64,000 nt of DNA from Flavobacteriales bacterium. GTDB lineage: Bacteria; Bacteroidota; Bacteroidia; Flavobacteriales_F; PHOS-HE28. The notes under the pieces are model-generated. The model had not been told where the DNA came from, searched no databases, and saw only the letters and a program-made list of their open reading frames with translations. The translations under genes and the position numbers were made by a program. The stretch spans positions 372,001 through 436,000 of the forward strand of contig JADKJM010000005.1 in NCBI GenBank assembly GCA_016721005.1, given 5' to 3'. Of the stretch, positions 52,865 through 60,605 are shown piece after piece (position 1 is the first letter of the stretch; every line of letters begins with the position of its first letter).

Positions 52865-54685
52865 ATGGCCTCCCGCCGCAACTCCAAAGCTTTCGAGGAC
52901 GCCCCGCGCGCCAAGCTTGACAAGGCCACCTTGCGCAAGGCGATGCGGGTGTTCCGCTACCTGAAGCCGTATCGTGGTTGGTTCACTCTTGGCCTGCTGC
53001 TGCTCACCATCACCACCGGCCTATCCCTGCTCTTCCCGTTGTTGCTCGGCCAATTGGTGGATGCCGCGCGAGGTGATGCCGGTGCGCAGACCGACCTGCT
53101 GGGCCGTATCGACAAGGTGGCGCTCACGCTGCTGGGCGTCTTCGCGGCGCAAGCGTTCTTCGGATTCTTCCGCATCTACCTCTTCTCCTGGATCACCGAG
53201 AACATGCTCGCGCACATGCGCCGCGAAACGTATGAGCACCTGCTGCGATTGCCGATGACCTTCTTCGCGCAGCGGCGCGTGGGTGAATTGAACAGCCGCA
53301 TAGGGTCGGACATCGCGATGCTCCAGGATGCGCTCACCACCAACCTCGCTGAACTGATCCGGCAGGCGTTGGTCGTGGTGGCGGGGATCGTGCTGCTCAC
53401 CCAGGTCAGCATCCAACTCACGCTCACCATGCTGGCGATCATCCCCGTGGTGGCGATCGTCGCGGTGATCTTCGGGCGCTTCATCCGCAAACTGAGCAAG
53501 CAGGTTCAGGACCGCATCGCGGATACGAACGTGATCGTGGAGGAGACGCTGCAAGGGATCCAGAACGTGAAAGCCTTTGCGAACGAGCGGTGGGAAGCGC
53601 TGCGATACGGCACCAGCGTGATGGAAGCGCGCGGACTCGCGCTGAAGGGCGCGCGCTGGCAAGGCGCCTTCGTTTCGTTCATCATCCTGTGCATGTTCGG
53701 CGCGATCGTATTGGTGATCTGGCGCGGTGTGCGGATGCTCCCTGCGGGCGAGATCTCCATGGGCGAGCTCTTCACCTTCATCCTCTACTCCATGTTCATC
53801 GGTGCCAGCATCGGTGGATTGCCCGAGTTGGTGAACCGGATGTTGAAGGCGATCGGCGCGAGCGAGCGGCTCATGGACCTGCAAGAGGAAGCGTCGGAGC
53901 CGATCTCCTTGGAGGAACGCAAGGAACCCTTGGTGTTGAAGGGTGCGATCGCTTTCGAGAACGTGGCATTCCATTACGCCACGCGCGCGGATGTTCCCGT
54001 GCTGCGTGATGTGTCCTTCGCAGCGCAACCGGGTGAACGCATTGCAGTGGTCGGTTCGAGCGGTGCGGGTAAGAGCACGATCGCCTCACTCCTGCTGCGC
54101 TTCTATGATCCTGTGTCCGGTCGCATCATGATCGATGGCAAGAACGCACGCGAGTTCAACCTCAGTGCGCTACGCGACCGCATGAGCTTGGTGCCGCAGG
54201 AAGTGTTGCTCTTCGGTGGAAGTATTCGCGAGAACATCGCTTATGGCAAGCCGGGCGTGAGTGATGCGGAAGTGGAAGCAGCCGCGCGCAAGGCCAACGC
54301 CCATGAGTTCATCACCTCCTTCCCGGATGCGTACAAGACCATCGTCGGCGAGCGGGGCATCCAATTGAGCGGTGGTCAGCGGCAGCGCATCGCGATCGCG
54401 CGAGCGGTACTGAAGGACCCCGCGATCCTGATCCTCGATGAAGCGACCAGCGCGCTGGACAGTGAAAGCGAGCGGCTCGTTCAAGAGGCACTCGATAAGT
54501 TGATGATCGGACGCACGAGTTTGGTGATCGCGCATCGCCTCAGCACGATACGTAAAGCGGACAAGATCCTGGTGCTGGACAAAGGCAGCGTTGTGGAGAG
54601 CGGCACGCACGATGAACTCATCGCGGACGTGAACGGGCTGTACCACAGCCTGAGCCGGTTGCAGATGGATCCGGTTACAGCGTAA
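52865..54685 (+). CDS. ABC transporter, fused permease-ATPase (MsbA-like)
   Basis: 606 residues. Six-helix transmembrane domain at residues about 35-330, with GWFTLGLLLLTITTGLSLLFPLLLGQLVD as helix 1 and the MTFFAQRRVGELNSRI coupling segment. The nucleotide-binding domain has Walker A VGSSGAGKSTIASLL, Q-loop VPQEVLLFGG, signature LSGGQRQRIAIARAVL, Walker B ILILDEATSALD and H-loop IAHRLSTI. It acts as a homodimeric exporter in the inner membrane, with a lipid or lipid-like substrate typical of the group. The 3' end overlaps convergent rsmG by 11 nt. No feature ties it to the NRPS/PKS cluster about 7 kb away. Confidence 0.92.
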   Translation: MASRRNSKAFEDAPRAKLDKATLRKAMRVFRYLKPYRGWFTLGLLLLTITTGLSLLFPLLLGQLVDAARGDAGAQTDLLGRIDKVALTLLGVFAAQAFFGFFRIYLFSWITENMLAHMRRETYEHLLRLPMTFFAQRRVGELNSRIGSDIAMLQDALTTNLAELIRQALVVVAGIVLLTQVSIQLTLTMLAIIPVVAIVAVIFGRFIRKLSKQVQDRIADTNVIVEETLQGIQNVKAFANERWEALRYGTSVMEARGLALKGARWQGAFVSFIILCMFGAIVLVIWRGVRMLPAGEISMGELFTFILYSMFIGASIGGLPELVNRMLKAIGASERLMDLQEEASEPISLEERKEPLVLKGAIAFENVAFHYATRADVPVLRDVSFAAQPGERIAVVGSSGAGKSTIASLLLRFYDPVSGRIMIDGKNAREFNLSALRDRMSLVPQEVLLFGGSIRENIAYGKPGVSDAEVEAAARKANAHEFITSFPDAYKTIVGERGIQLSGGQRQRIAIARAVLKDPAILILDEATSALDSESERLVQEALDKLMIGRTSLVIAHRLSTIRKADKILVLDKGSVVESGTHDELIADVNGLYHSLSRLQMDPVTA

Positions 54686-55316
54686 CGTGTACAACCTTCT
54701 TCGTCGTGAAGAACTCCTCCTCGAATTCCTTCGATAGTTCGAAGACCCGGTAGCGCTGCTTGATCGGTAGTAACTCGTCGGCAAGGTCGCCGCCCTTGAG
54801 GTAGTAGAGCGCCCTCACCCCCTGCCCCTCTCCCGGGGAGAGGGGGGTGCGATCGATCAAGTGCTTGGTCATTCGGAGGAACTCAGGCAGGGTGGTCACG
54901 GCGCGGCTCACGATCACCTCATAGCGCCCTTTGTGATCCTCGCTGCGCACCTGTTCGGCTGTGCAGTTGGTCAGGCCCAAGCCTCCGATCACGCCCTTCA
55001 CGGCCATGATCTTCTTTCCGATGCCATCGATGCCGTGGAAGGTGCATTGCGGGTACATGATCGCTAAAGGGATCAGTGGGAACCCACCGCCAGTGCCCAC
55101 ATCCACGACGCGCGTCCCCTTCTTGAATTGGACCACCTTGGCGATGCCGAGCGAATGCAGGATGTGCCGCTCGTACAGATGCTCGAAGTCCTTGCGCGAG
55201 ATCAGGTTCACGCGTTCGTTCCAGTGCGCGTACAATTCACCCAAGCGCGCAAATTGCTCACGCTGCGTGGCGGTGAGTTCGGGGAAGTAGGTGGTGATCA
55301 GGTCGAGCGTAGCCAT
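54675..55316 (-). CDS. rsmG: 16S rRNA (guanine527-N7)-methyltransferase, with an in-frame repeat insertion
   Basis: 213 residues. Family segments: HWNERVNLISRKDFEHLYERHILHSLGIAKV, SAM motif VVDVGTGGGFPLIPLAI, HGIDGIGKKI and VSRAVTTLPEFLRM. It methylates G527 of 16S rRNA, the position linked to streptomycin sensitivity. Between HLIDR and ALYYLKGGDL the protein carries the translated repeat TPLSPGEGQGVR (nt 54813-54847). Homologues have a short variable loop there, so function is probably kept. The start codon at 55314-55316 is part of the first unit of an 8-bp minisatellite that extends upstream. Confidence 0.9.
   Translation of the reverse strand: MATLDLITTYFPELTATQREQFARLGELYAHWNERVNLISRKDFEHLYERHILHSLGIAKVVQFKKGTRVVDVGTGGGFPLIPLAIMYPQCTFHGIDGIGKKIMAVKGVIGGLGLTNCTAEQVRSEDHKGRYEVIVSRAVTTLPEFLRMTKHLIDRTPLSPGEGQGVRALYYLKGGDLADELLPIKQRYRVFELSKEFEEEFFTTKKVVHVTL
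54813..54847. repeat. CTCTCCC-type palindromic repeat inside rsmG
   Basis: CTCACCCCCTGCCCCTCTCC, then CGGGGAGAGGGGGG. Inverted halves CCCCTCTCC / GGAGAGGGG, like the copies at 492 and 52353. Confidence 0.75.
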
Positions 55317-55441
55317 GTGTTCATGTGGCCATGCGTTCATGTGACCATGTGTTCATGCGACCATGCGACCATGTGTTCATGTGGCCATGTGCTCATTTGA
55401 CCATGTGACCATTTGTCTATGTGACCATGTGCTCATGAGGG
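55314..55441. repeat. 8-bp minisatellite CATGTGNN, 16 units, at the rsmG start
   Basis: Sixteen consecutive octamers read CATGTGTT, CATGTGGC, CATGCGTT, CATGTGAC and so on, with the first four to six bases conserved and the last two varying among TT, GC, AC and CT. On the minus strand each full unit ends in CACATG, so nearly every unit offers an ATG to the rsmG transcript. Scattered CACATGG motifs continue to about 55505. Confidence 0.9.
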
Positions 55442-55525
55442 AGCCATGGTCATATGGTGCGGATGCCCGTAAGCGCGTGATCTCATGAGCACATGGACAC
55501 ATGGCACGCTCGCTTGTGCGCTGGA

Positions 55526-56134
55526 TCAGATCGTGTCCTTGCGCGAGTCGAGAAGGCCTTGGAGGAATTCGCGGGCGCGGAAGAGTTGTGCCTTCACGGT
55601 GCCGAGCGGGAGGTCCAATTCCTGCGCGATCTCCTCGTAGCTGTACTCCTTGTAGTAACGCAACTCCACCAACGTCTTGTAGCGCGGCTTCAGCTTGTCC
55701 ACCACGGCGCGCATGATGTCGTTCTTCTGCTCGCGAATGGCGACCTCCGACGGATCCAGCCCGTGGCCCTTCAACTCGATCGTCATCTCGTCGCCGTCCT
55801 CGGTGCCGAAGGGTTGATCGATGGAGAAGGTCTTCTTCTTCTGCTTGCGGATCCAGTCGATGCAGTTGTTCGACGCGATCTTGAAGAGCCACGTACTGAA
55901 CGCGTAGTTCGGCGTGTACTGCTTCAAGCGGTTGAAGGCCTTGCCGAAGGCTTCGATCGTCAAGTCCTCCGCGTCGTCCTTGTTGTTGATCATCTTCAAC
56001 AACATGAAGTAGATGGAGTCGCGGTAGCGGCTCATCAGTTCGGCGTAGGCCTTCTGATCGCCCTTGTCCACGGCCTTGCGTACGAGGATGTAATCGTAGC
56101 GGGCTTTCTCACTGAGGTTCTCGTTCACTTCCAT
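55526..56134 (-). CDS. ECF-type RNA polymerase sigma factor
   Basis: 202 residues. Region 2: AYAELMSRYRDSIYFMLLKMINNKDDAEDLTIEAFGKAFNRLKQYTPNYAFSTWLFKIASNNCIDWIRKQKKK. Region 4: LVELRYYKEYSYEEIAQELDLPLGTVKAQLFRAREFL, with an intact helix-turn-helix. It belongs to the Bacteroidota sigma-70 group without an obvious adjacent anti-sigma gene. Its start overlaps the 3' end of the upstream glycosyltransferase gene by 10 nt, so the two are co-transcribed. The ATG at 56132-56134 gives the family-typical beginning. Confidence 0.9.
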   Translation of the reverse strand: MEVNENLSEKARYDYILVRKAVDKGDQKAYAELMSRYRDSIYFMLLKMINNKDDAEDLTIEAFGKAFNRLKQYTPNYAFSTWLFKIASNNCIDWIRKQKKKTFSIDQPFGTEDGDEMTIELKGHGLDPSEVAIREQKNDIMRAVVDKLKPRYKTLVELRYYKEYSYEEIAQELDLPLGTVKAQLFRAREFLQGLLDSRKDTI

Positions 56135-57225
56135 CGTTTCGGCTTGACGAGTATCGTGCTGGTGTAGAGCAACGGATCCAAAAATAGGAACAACCATTCC
56201 AAGGGCAGGGCGAACCACGCGATAGCGCCTGCTTGCAAGCGTTTCAGCGCTGCAATGGTGATCGGCAATAACAAGGCGATCTGCACGAAGGCGCCGATCG
56301 CGGATTCGATCCATCGCGCGCGGATGATCAACAGCACCAGGCACGCCCAGAAGACCATGCGCGCCAATGGCAGCAGGGTGAGCAGGACCTGGTGCCCGAA
56401 GCGATAGTGTACCGCTGTGGTATAGTGACGGCGCTTCCGCCTGATCCACGTGGCGAGGTCGGGTGTGGCGCGCGTGGTCATGAACGACCGCGGATCTGCC
56501 ACCACAGCGGTGTTGTTGCGGCGCGCCACTTCGTTGATCAGTAGGTCGTCGTCCCCGCTCATCAGGTGATTGTGTCGGCGCGGTCCGCTCGCACCGAAGA
56601 ACACCTCGCTGGCATACCCGAGGTTGCGGCCCACGCCCATGTACGGGAAGCCCGCCTGTGCGAAGCCCATGAACTGCATCGCCTTGATCGCGCCATCGTA
56701 GCGCTCCAGGATACTCCCAACACCTGGTGACATCTCATAGGGACTATGACCGATGACGATCTTCTTCCCATTGCGGAATCCAGAAGCCATCATGGAGATC
56801 CAGTCCGGTCCGGCGGGCACGCAATCCGCATCGGTCAACAGCACCTGCGGATGTTTCGCGGCCCGCACCCCCACACCGAGGGCGATCTTCTTCCCGTAGT
56901 TGAACTTCTCGTCGGCCTGGATGTTCACCGGACGCAGGTTCGCGTACTGCGGTTTCATCCATTGCAGGATCTCCCACGTGTCGTCCTCACTTCGATCGTT
57001 CACCACCACCACTTCGAATTCACGGTGGTCCTGCTTCATCAGCAGCGGAATGATCTCCTCCAAGGTGCGGGCCTCGTTGCGCGCGCAGATCACCACGCTC
57101 ACCGGTAATTCGCGGTCTGCTTCCACAGTTTGCTTGCCGAAGGCCAAGTGTGCGAACATAAACCCGTGATAGACGAGCAGCACGACGATCGCGCCGAGCA
57201 TCAATTGGAATTCAAGGGACCACAT
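56125..57225 (-). CDS. Membrane-anchored family 2 glycosyltransferase
   Basis: 366 residues (three more if the upstream ATG at 57232-57234 is used). One N-terminal transmembrane helix (FQLMLGAIVVLLVYHGFMFAHLAFG). The GT-A catalytic domain has VSVVICARNEARTLEEIIPLL, VVVVNDRSEDDTWEIL, the metal-binding DxD-like LLTDADCVPAGPDWI and the acceptor motif SGDDDLLINEVARRNNT. Two or three helices follow at the C-terminus. The active site faces the cytoplasm; the sugar and acceptor are unknown, probably envelope polysaccharide or glycolipid. It lies upstream of, and overlaps, the ECF sigma gene. Confidence 0.88.
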   Translation of the reverse strand: MWSLEFQLMLGAIVVLLVYHGFMFAHLAFGKQTVEADRELPVSVVICARNEARTLEEIIPLLMKQDHREFEVVVVNDRSEDDTWEILQWMKPQYANLRPVNIQADEKFNYGKKIALGVGVRAAKHPQVLLTDADCVPAGPDWISMMASGFRNGKKIVIGHSPYEMSPGVGSILERYDGAIKAMQFMGFAQAGFPYMGVGRNLGYASEVFFGASGPRRHNHLMSGDDDLLINEVARRNNTAVVADPRSFMTTRATPDLATWIRRKRRHYTTAVHYRFGHQVLLTLLPLARMVFWACLVLLIIRARWIESAIGAFVQIALLLPITIAALKRLQAGAIAWFALPLEWLFLFLDPLLYTSTILVKPKRWK

Positions 57226-57364
57226 CGAAAGCAATTCCCGCGTTGGGTAGGGCGCTGGGACGTGGGCGAAGCTATCGGGGAGGATGAGCGGCTTGGCGCA
57301 ATGGGGAAGCAGTTATGAACAGCGACGACGGGAAGCGCGTGCGGTGGGCTATGCTTGAAGCCCC

Positions 57365-57372
57365 TAGCTTTG
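57365..57372 (+). promoter_or_regulatory. Candidate -7 box TAGCTTTG of the TA-tgt operon
   Basis: Exact TAnnTTTG match ending 7 nt before the ATG at 57380, consistent with a leaderless or nearly leaderless transcript. Confidence 0.5.
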
Positions 57373-57379
57373 CGCGACC

Positions 57380-57589
57380 ATGAAGCTGATCCTTGAAATA
57401 CCCGATAACAAGGCCGAGTTGATGCTTGACATCCTCAATAGTCTCAGCTTCGTGAAAACAGCGGAGACGCTTTCCCCTGCTAAGGCGCAGCGTATTGCAA
57501 ACATCAAGGATGCGGTGCGTGAGTTGATCTTGATCAAGAAAGGGCAGAAGAAGCCCGTGCTGCTCAAGGACGTGTTGGATGAAATTTGA
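57380..57589 (+). CDS. Putative antitoxin of a RelE-type pair
   Basis: 69 residues (MKLILEIPDNKAELMLDILNSLSFVKTAETLSPAKAQRIANIKDAV...). Short, mostly helical and charged, with a beta-strand start typical of small Bacteroidota antitoxins. Its assignment rests on the 11-nt overlap with the RelE-like gene downstream and on its size. It has no clear DNA-binding motif; the first strand plus helices might form one. Confidence 0.65.
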   Translation: MKLILEIPDNKAELMLDILNSLSFVKTAETLSPAKAQRIANIKDAVRELILIKKGQKKPVLLKDVLDEI

Positions 57590-57905
57590 GGTTGCAGTTC
57601 TTGCTCCCTTCCTGAAGGACCTCAAGCGGCTCGCGAAGCGATACCCTTCGTTGAAAGGTGAGATCGTGGAACTCAGCGCGAAGTTGGAAGTGGATCCAGC
57701 CATCGGGACCCCGATCGGCCGTAACTGTTACAAGATCAGGATCGCGATCGCCTCCAAAGGCAAAGGGAAACGAGGAGGGGGCCGGGTCATTACGCATGTG
57801 CATGTCAAGCGGACCATGGTGTATTTGCTTGACCTCTACGATAAGTCGGAAAAAGCCGATCTGAGTCCAGGAGATCTGGAGGAACTCTTGAAGTCGATAC
57901 CGTGA
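57579..57905 (+). CDS. RelE/ParE-family toxin
   Basis: 108 residues. FEVAVLAPFLKDLKRLAKRYPSLKGEIVELSAKLEVDPAIGTPIGRNCYKIRIAIASKGKGKRGGGRVITHVHVKRTMVYLLDLYDKSEKADLS matches the RelE/ParE fold: two helices, then a four-strand sheet with basic residues and the YDKSEKADLS segment. It probably cleaves mRNA on ribosomes or inhibits gyrase; which cannot be told. The TGA overlaps the GTG start of tgt by GTGA, so toxin and tgt translation appear coupled. Confidence 0.78.
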   Translation: MKFEVAVLAPFLKDLKRLAKRYPSLKGEIVELSAKLEVDPAIGTPIGRNCYKIRIAIASKGKGKRGGGRVITHVHVKRTMVYLLDLYDKSEKADLSPGDLEELLKSIP

Positions 57906-59044
57906 GCGTTCCATACCACTTCGACCTCCTCGCCACCGACCCGTCCTCCAACGCACGGGCCGGTGTCCTGCATACCGCACACGGCGATATCCCCACACCG
58001 GTCTTCATGCCAGTGGGCACCTTGGGTGCGGTGAAAGCCGTACATCCGCGGGAGGTGAAGCAGGATCTGAATGCGCCGATCATGCTCAGCAACACCTACC
58101 ACCTGTACCTGCGACCGGGTATTGAGGTGTTGCAGCATGCGGGCGGCTTGCACAAGTTCAACGGTTGGGACCGGCCCATTCTCACCGACAGCGGCGGCTT
58201 CCAAGTACACTCACTCAGCGACATCCGCAAGATCACCGAAGAGGGCGTGAAGTTCCAGAGCCACATCGATGGCAGTCCGCACCTCTTCACGCCGGAGAAG
58301 GTGATGGACATCCAGCGCATCATCGGCGCCGATATCTGCATGGCCTTCGATGAGTGTACACCGTGGCCGTGTGAACTCGCGTATGCGGAGAAGAGCATGC
58401 ACCTCACCCACCGGTGGTTGGATCGCTGCATCGCGCACTTCAATTCCACCGAGCCCTTGTACGGTCATGAACAAGCGCTCTTCCCCATTGTGCAGGGAAG
58501 CACGTTCCCGGAATTGCGCAAACGGAGCAGCGAGGTGATCGCGAGCAAGGGCATGCCCGGCAATGCGATCGGCGGGCTGAGCGTAGGTGAACCGGAAGAA
58601 GAGATGTACGCCATGGCCGAACTCTGTTGCGACATCCTTCCGAAGGACAAGCCACGCTACCTCATGGGCGTGGGCACGCCGTGGAACCTGCTGGAGAACA
58701 TGGCGCGCGGGATCGACATGTTCGATTGTGTGATGCCGACGCGCAATGGCCGCAACGGCATGCTCTTCACGCGGGAAGGCATCCTCAACATCAAGAACAA
58801 GCAGTGGGCGGATGATCACGGTCCGTTGGATCCGACCGGCACCAATTGGGTGGATGCTGCATACAGCCGCGCGTTCGTGCGGCACCTCTTCCAGAGCGGT
58901 GAGATGCTCGGCCAGCAGATCGCCAGCCTGCACAACCTCGGCTTCTATCTGGCGTTGATGCGGGAGGCGCGTGAACGGATCATCGCCGGTACCTTCAGCA
59001 CATGGAAGAACGAACTCCTGCCGAAATTGAAGGTGCGGCTGTGA
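57902..59044 (+). CDS. tgt: tRNA-guanine transglycosylase, without the usual Zn cysteines
   Basis: 380 residues. It exchanges guanine for preQ1 at position 34 of GUN-anticodon tRNAs. Core segments: TPVFMPVGTLGAVKAVHP, LSNTYHLYLRPG, ILTDSGGFQVHSL (catalytic Asp), IVQGSTFPELRKRS, GGLSVGEPEEEM, RYLMGVGTPWNLLENMARGIDMFDCVMPTRNGRNGMLFT. The classical CxCxxC zinc site before YSRA is replaced by GTNWVDA (GPLDPTGTNWVDAAYSRAFVRHL), while the later His (SLHNLGFY) remains. I recall the same in other Bacteroidota. The start is GTG, overlapping the toxin stop codon. Confidence 0.94.
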   Translation: MSVPYHFDLLATDPSSNARAGVLHTAHGDIPTPVFMPVGTLGAVKAVHPREVKQDLNAPIMLSNTYHLYLRPGIEVLQHAGGLHKFNGWDRPILTDSGGFQVHSLSDIRKITEEGVKFQSHIDGSPHLFTPEKVMDIQRIIGADICMAFDECTPWPCELAYAEKSMHLTHRWLDRCIAHFNSTEPLYGHEQALFPIVQGSTFPELRKRSSEVIASKGMPGNAIGGLSVGEPEEEMYAMAELCCDILPKDKPRYLMGVGTPWNLLENMARGIDMFDCVMPTRNGRNGMLFTREGILNIKNKQWADDHGPLDPTGTNWVDAAYSRAFVRHLFQSGEMLGQQIASLHNLGFYLALMREARERIIAGTFSTWKNELLPKLKVRL

Positions 59045-59071
59045 TCCGCACCACACCCCTGCCCTAGCCGC

Positions 59072-60151
59072 ATGCTCAGGATCCTGGACCGCTACATCCT
59101 TCGCAAGTTCCTCGGGACCTACTTCCTCATGCTCGTCATCATCATGATGGTGGCGGTCGTCTTCGACATCAGTGAGAAGACGGAGGATTTCGCGCGGATG
59201 AAGGCCAGCGTGGGCGAGATCGTGGTGGACTACTACCTCAACTTCATCCTCTACTACGCCAACCTGTTCAGCGGGCTCTTCATCTTCCTCGCCGTGCTGC
59301 TCTTCACCAGTCGACTGGCGCACCGGAGTGAGATCATCGCCATGTTGAGCAATGGCGTGAGTTTCCCACGGGTGCTCTGGCCCTATTTCGTTGGTGCCAC
59401 CTTCCTGTGTGTGCTCTCTTTGGTGGTGAACCACCAAGTGCTACCTGCGGCGAACCGCGTGCGGCTCGCGTTCGAGGAAGCACACATTCGCGCCACCTTC
59501 TTCGTGGAGGATCGCCACCTGCACCGGGAGATCACCCCGGGTGTGATCGCGTACTGCGAGCATTATGGTGCGAAGGAGAAGACCCTCTATCATTTCGGAT
59601 TGGAACAATGGGACGGCCACGTACTCGTGCGCAAGTTGAACGCGGATCGCGCGGTGTATGACAGCGTGAACGGATCCTGGCACCTCCACGACTACATGAC
59701 GCGCATCATCGGGGTGGTTGGCGATCGCTTCGTGCGCGGCGCTGAAATGGACACCGTGATCGCGCTCAAACCATCGGATCTCGGCCAACGCTGGGAGACG
59801 GCCATGGCCATGAGCACCGGCGAACTGGACGATTACATCGATGCGAAACGCAAGCAAGGCGATGGCAAGGTGACCAGCTACCTGATCGAACGCCACCAAC
59901 GCACCAGCTATCCCTTCGCCACGTACGTGTTCACGCTCATCGGGGTGAGCATCGCAAGCCGGAAAGTGCGGGGCGGTACAGGGCTGCACCTCGCGCTGGG
60001 TGTGATGCTCGTGCTGATCTATGTCTTCACCATGAAGCTCACCACCGTGGCCGCCACGAATGCCGGGTTGGAACCCTTCCTCGCGGTCTGGGCACCGAAC
60101 GTGTTGTTCGGATCGATCGGGATATGGATCTACCGCAAGGCGCCGAAATAG
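59072..60151 (+). CDS. LptF/LptG-family permease
   Basis: 359 residues of the YjgP/YjgQ family: MLRILDRYILRKFLGTYFLMLVIIMMVAVVFDISEKTEDF at the start, two more N-terminal helices (VVDYYLNFILYYANLFSGLFIFLAVLLFTSRLAHRSEIIAMLSNGVSFPRVLWPY), a periplasmic jellyroll segment, and three C-terminal helices. It is part of the LptBFG ABC complex that extracts LPS from the inner membrane. Whether it is LptF or LptG cannot be decided. Its position directly after tgt is common in Bacteroidota. Confidence 0.9.
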   Translation: MLRILDRYILRKFLGTYFLMLVIIMMVAVVFDISEKTEDFARMKASVGEIVVDYYLNFILYYANLFSGLFIFLAVLLFTSRLAHRSEIIAMLSNGVSFPRVLWPYFVGATFLCVLSLVVNHQVLPAANRVRLAFEEAHIRATFFVEDRHLHREITPGVIAYCEHYGAKEKTLYHFGLEQWDGHVLVRKLNADRAVYDSVNGSWHLHDYMTRIIGVVGDRFVRGAEMDTVIALKPSDLGQRWETAMAMSTGELDDYIDAKRKQGDGKVTSYLIERHQRTSYPFATYVFTLIGVSIASRKVRGGTGLHLALGVMLVLIYVFTMKLTTVAATNAGLEPFLAVWAPNVLFGSIGIWIYRKAPK

Positions 60152-60186
60152 TCCCGACGTTCCGCCACGATCATTTCATCGCCTTA

Positions 60187-60217
60187 TTGCGATGTATCTC
60201 TTTTCATCGTAACATTG
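60187..60217 (+). promoter_or_regulatory. Candidate ars promoter/operator
   Basis: TTG (60187-60189), 20 nt, then TAACATTG (60210-60217, one mismatch to TAnnTTTG), with the ATG of arsR at 60235. ATTGCGAT occurs twice (60186-60193 and 60214-60221), flanking the region where an ArsR dimer could bind. Confidence 0.4.
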
Positions 60218-60234
60218 CGATCTACAGATCGACC

Positions 60235-60558
60235 ATGGGACTCGTCAAGGAACACCTCTTCACCACCGAACAGAACCGGATCGCCAGCATGGCCAAGGCC
60301 TTGGGGCATCCGGCACGCATCGCCATCCTGCAATATGTGGCACGCAAGGGAAGCTGTGTGAATGGATCGCTGGTGGAGGAACTCGGCTTGGCGCAGGCCA
60401 CGATCAGCCAGCACCTCACGGAGTTGAAGAACGCCGGACTTATCCAAGGCACCATCGAAGGCACGAGCGTGTGCTATTGCATCGACCCGAAAGGATGGAG
60501 CACCCTCACCAAGGCGCTGGACAAACTGCTCACGACCGTGAGCGATAAATGCTGCTAG
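60235..60558 (+). CDS. arsR: ArsR-family metalloregulator
   Basis: 107 residues. Winged-helix core: IASMAKALGHPARIAILQYVARKGSCVNGSLVEELGLAQATISQHLTELKNAGLIQGTIEGTSVCYCIDP. Cysteines at SCVN and CYC, plus a terminal KCC, are candidate As(III) ligands, but the classical ELCVCD motif in the DNA-binding helix is absent, so the sensing site differs from E. coli ArsR. It probably represses the arsM-acr3 operon that follows, and itself. A CATG palindrome separates it from arsM. Confidence 0.87.
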   Translation: MGLVKEHLFTTEQNRIASMAKALGHPARIAILQYVARKGSCVNGSLVEELGLAQATISQHLTELKNAGLIQGTIEGTSVCYCIDPKGWSTLTKALDKLLTTVSDKCC

Positions 60559-60563
60559 TGTAA

Positions 60564-60583
60564 GGGCGCGTCATGACGCGCCC
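60564..60583. repeat. CATG-centred palindrome between arsR and arsM
   Basis: GGGCGCGTCA/TGACGCGCCC preceded by GTAA, identical to the copy at 35850-35869. Its central ATG (60573) is in frame with arsM. Confidence 0.85.
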
Positions 60584-60605
60584 CGATCAACCAACCAACC
60601 GCATA

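Noticed and set aside
52865..54685. ABC exporter as part of the NRPS/PKS cluster
   Set aside because: It is separated by about 7 kb of housekeeping genes and sits behind pyrE and the SRPBCC gene, a common order.
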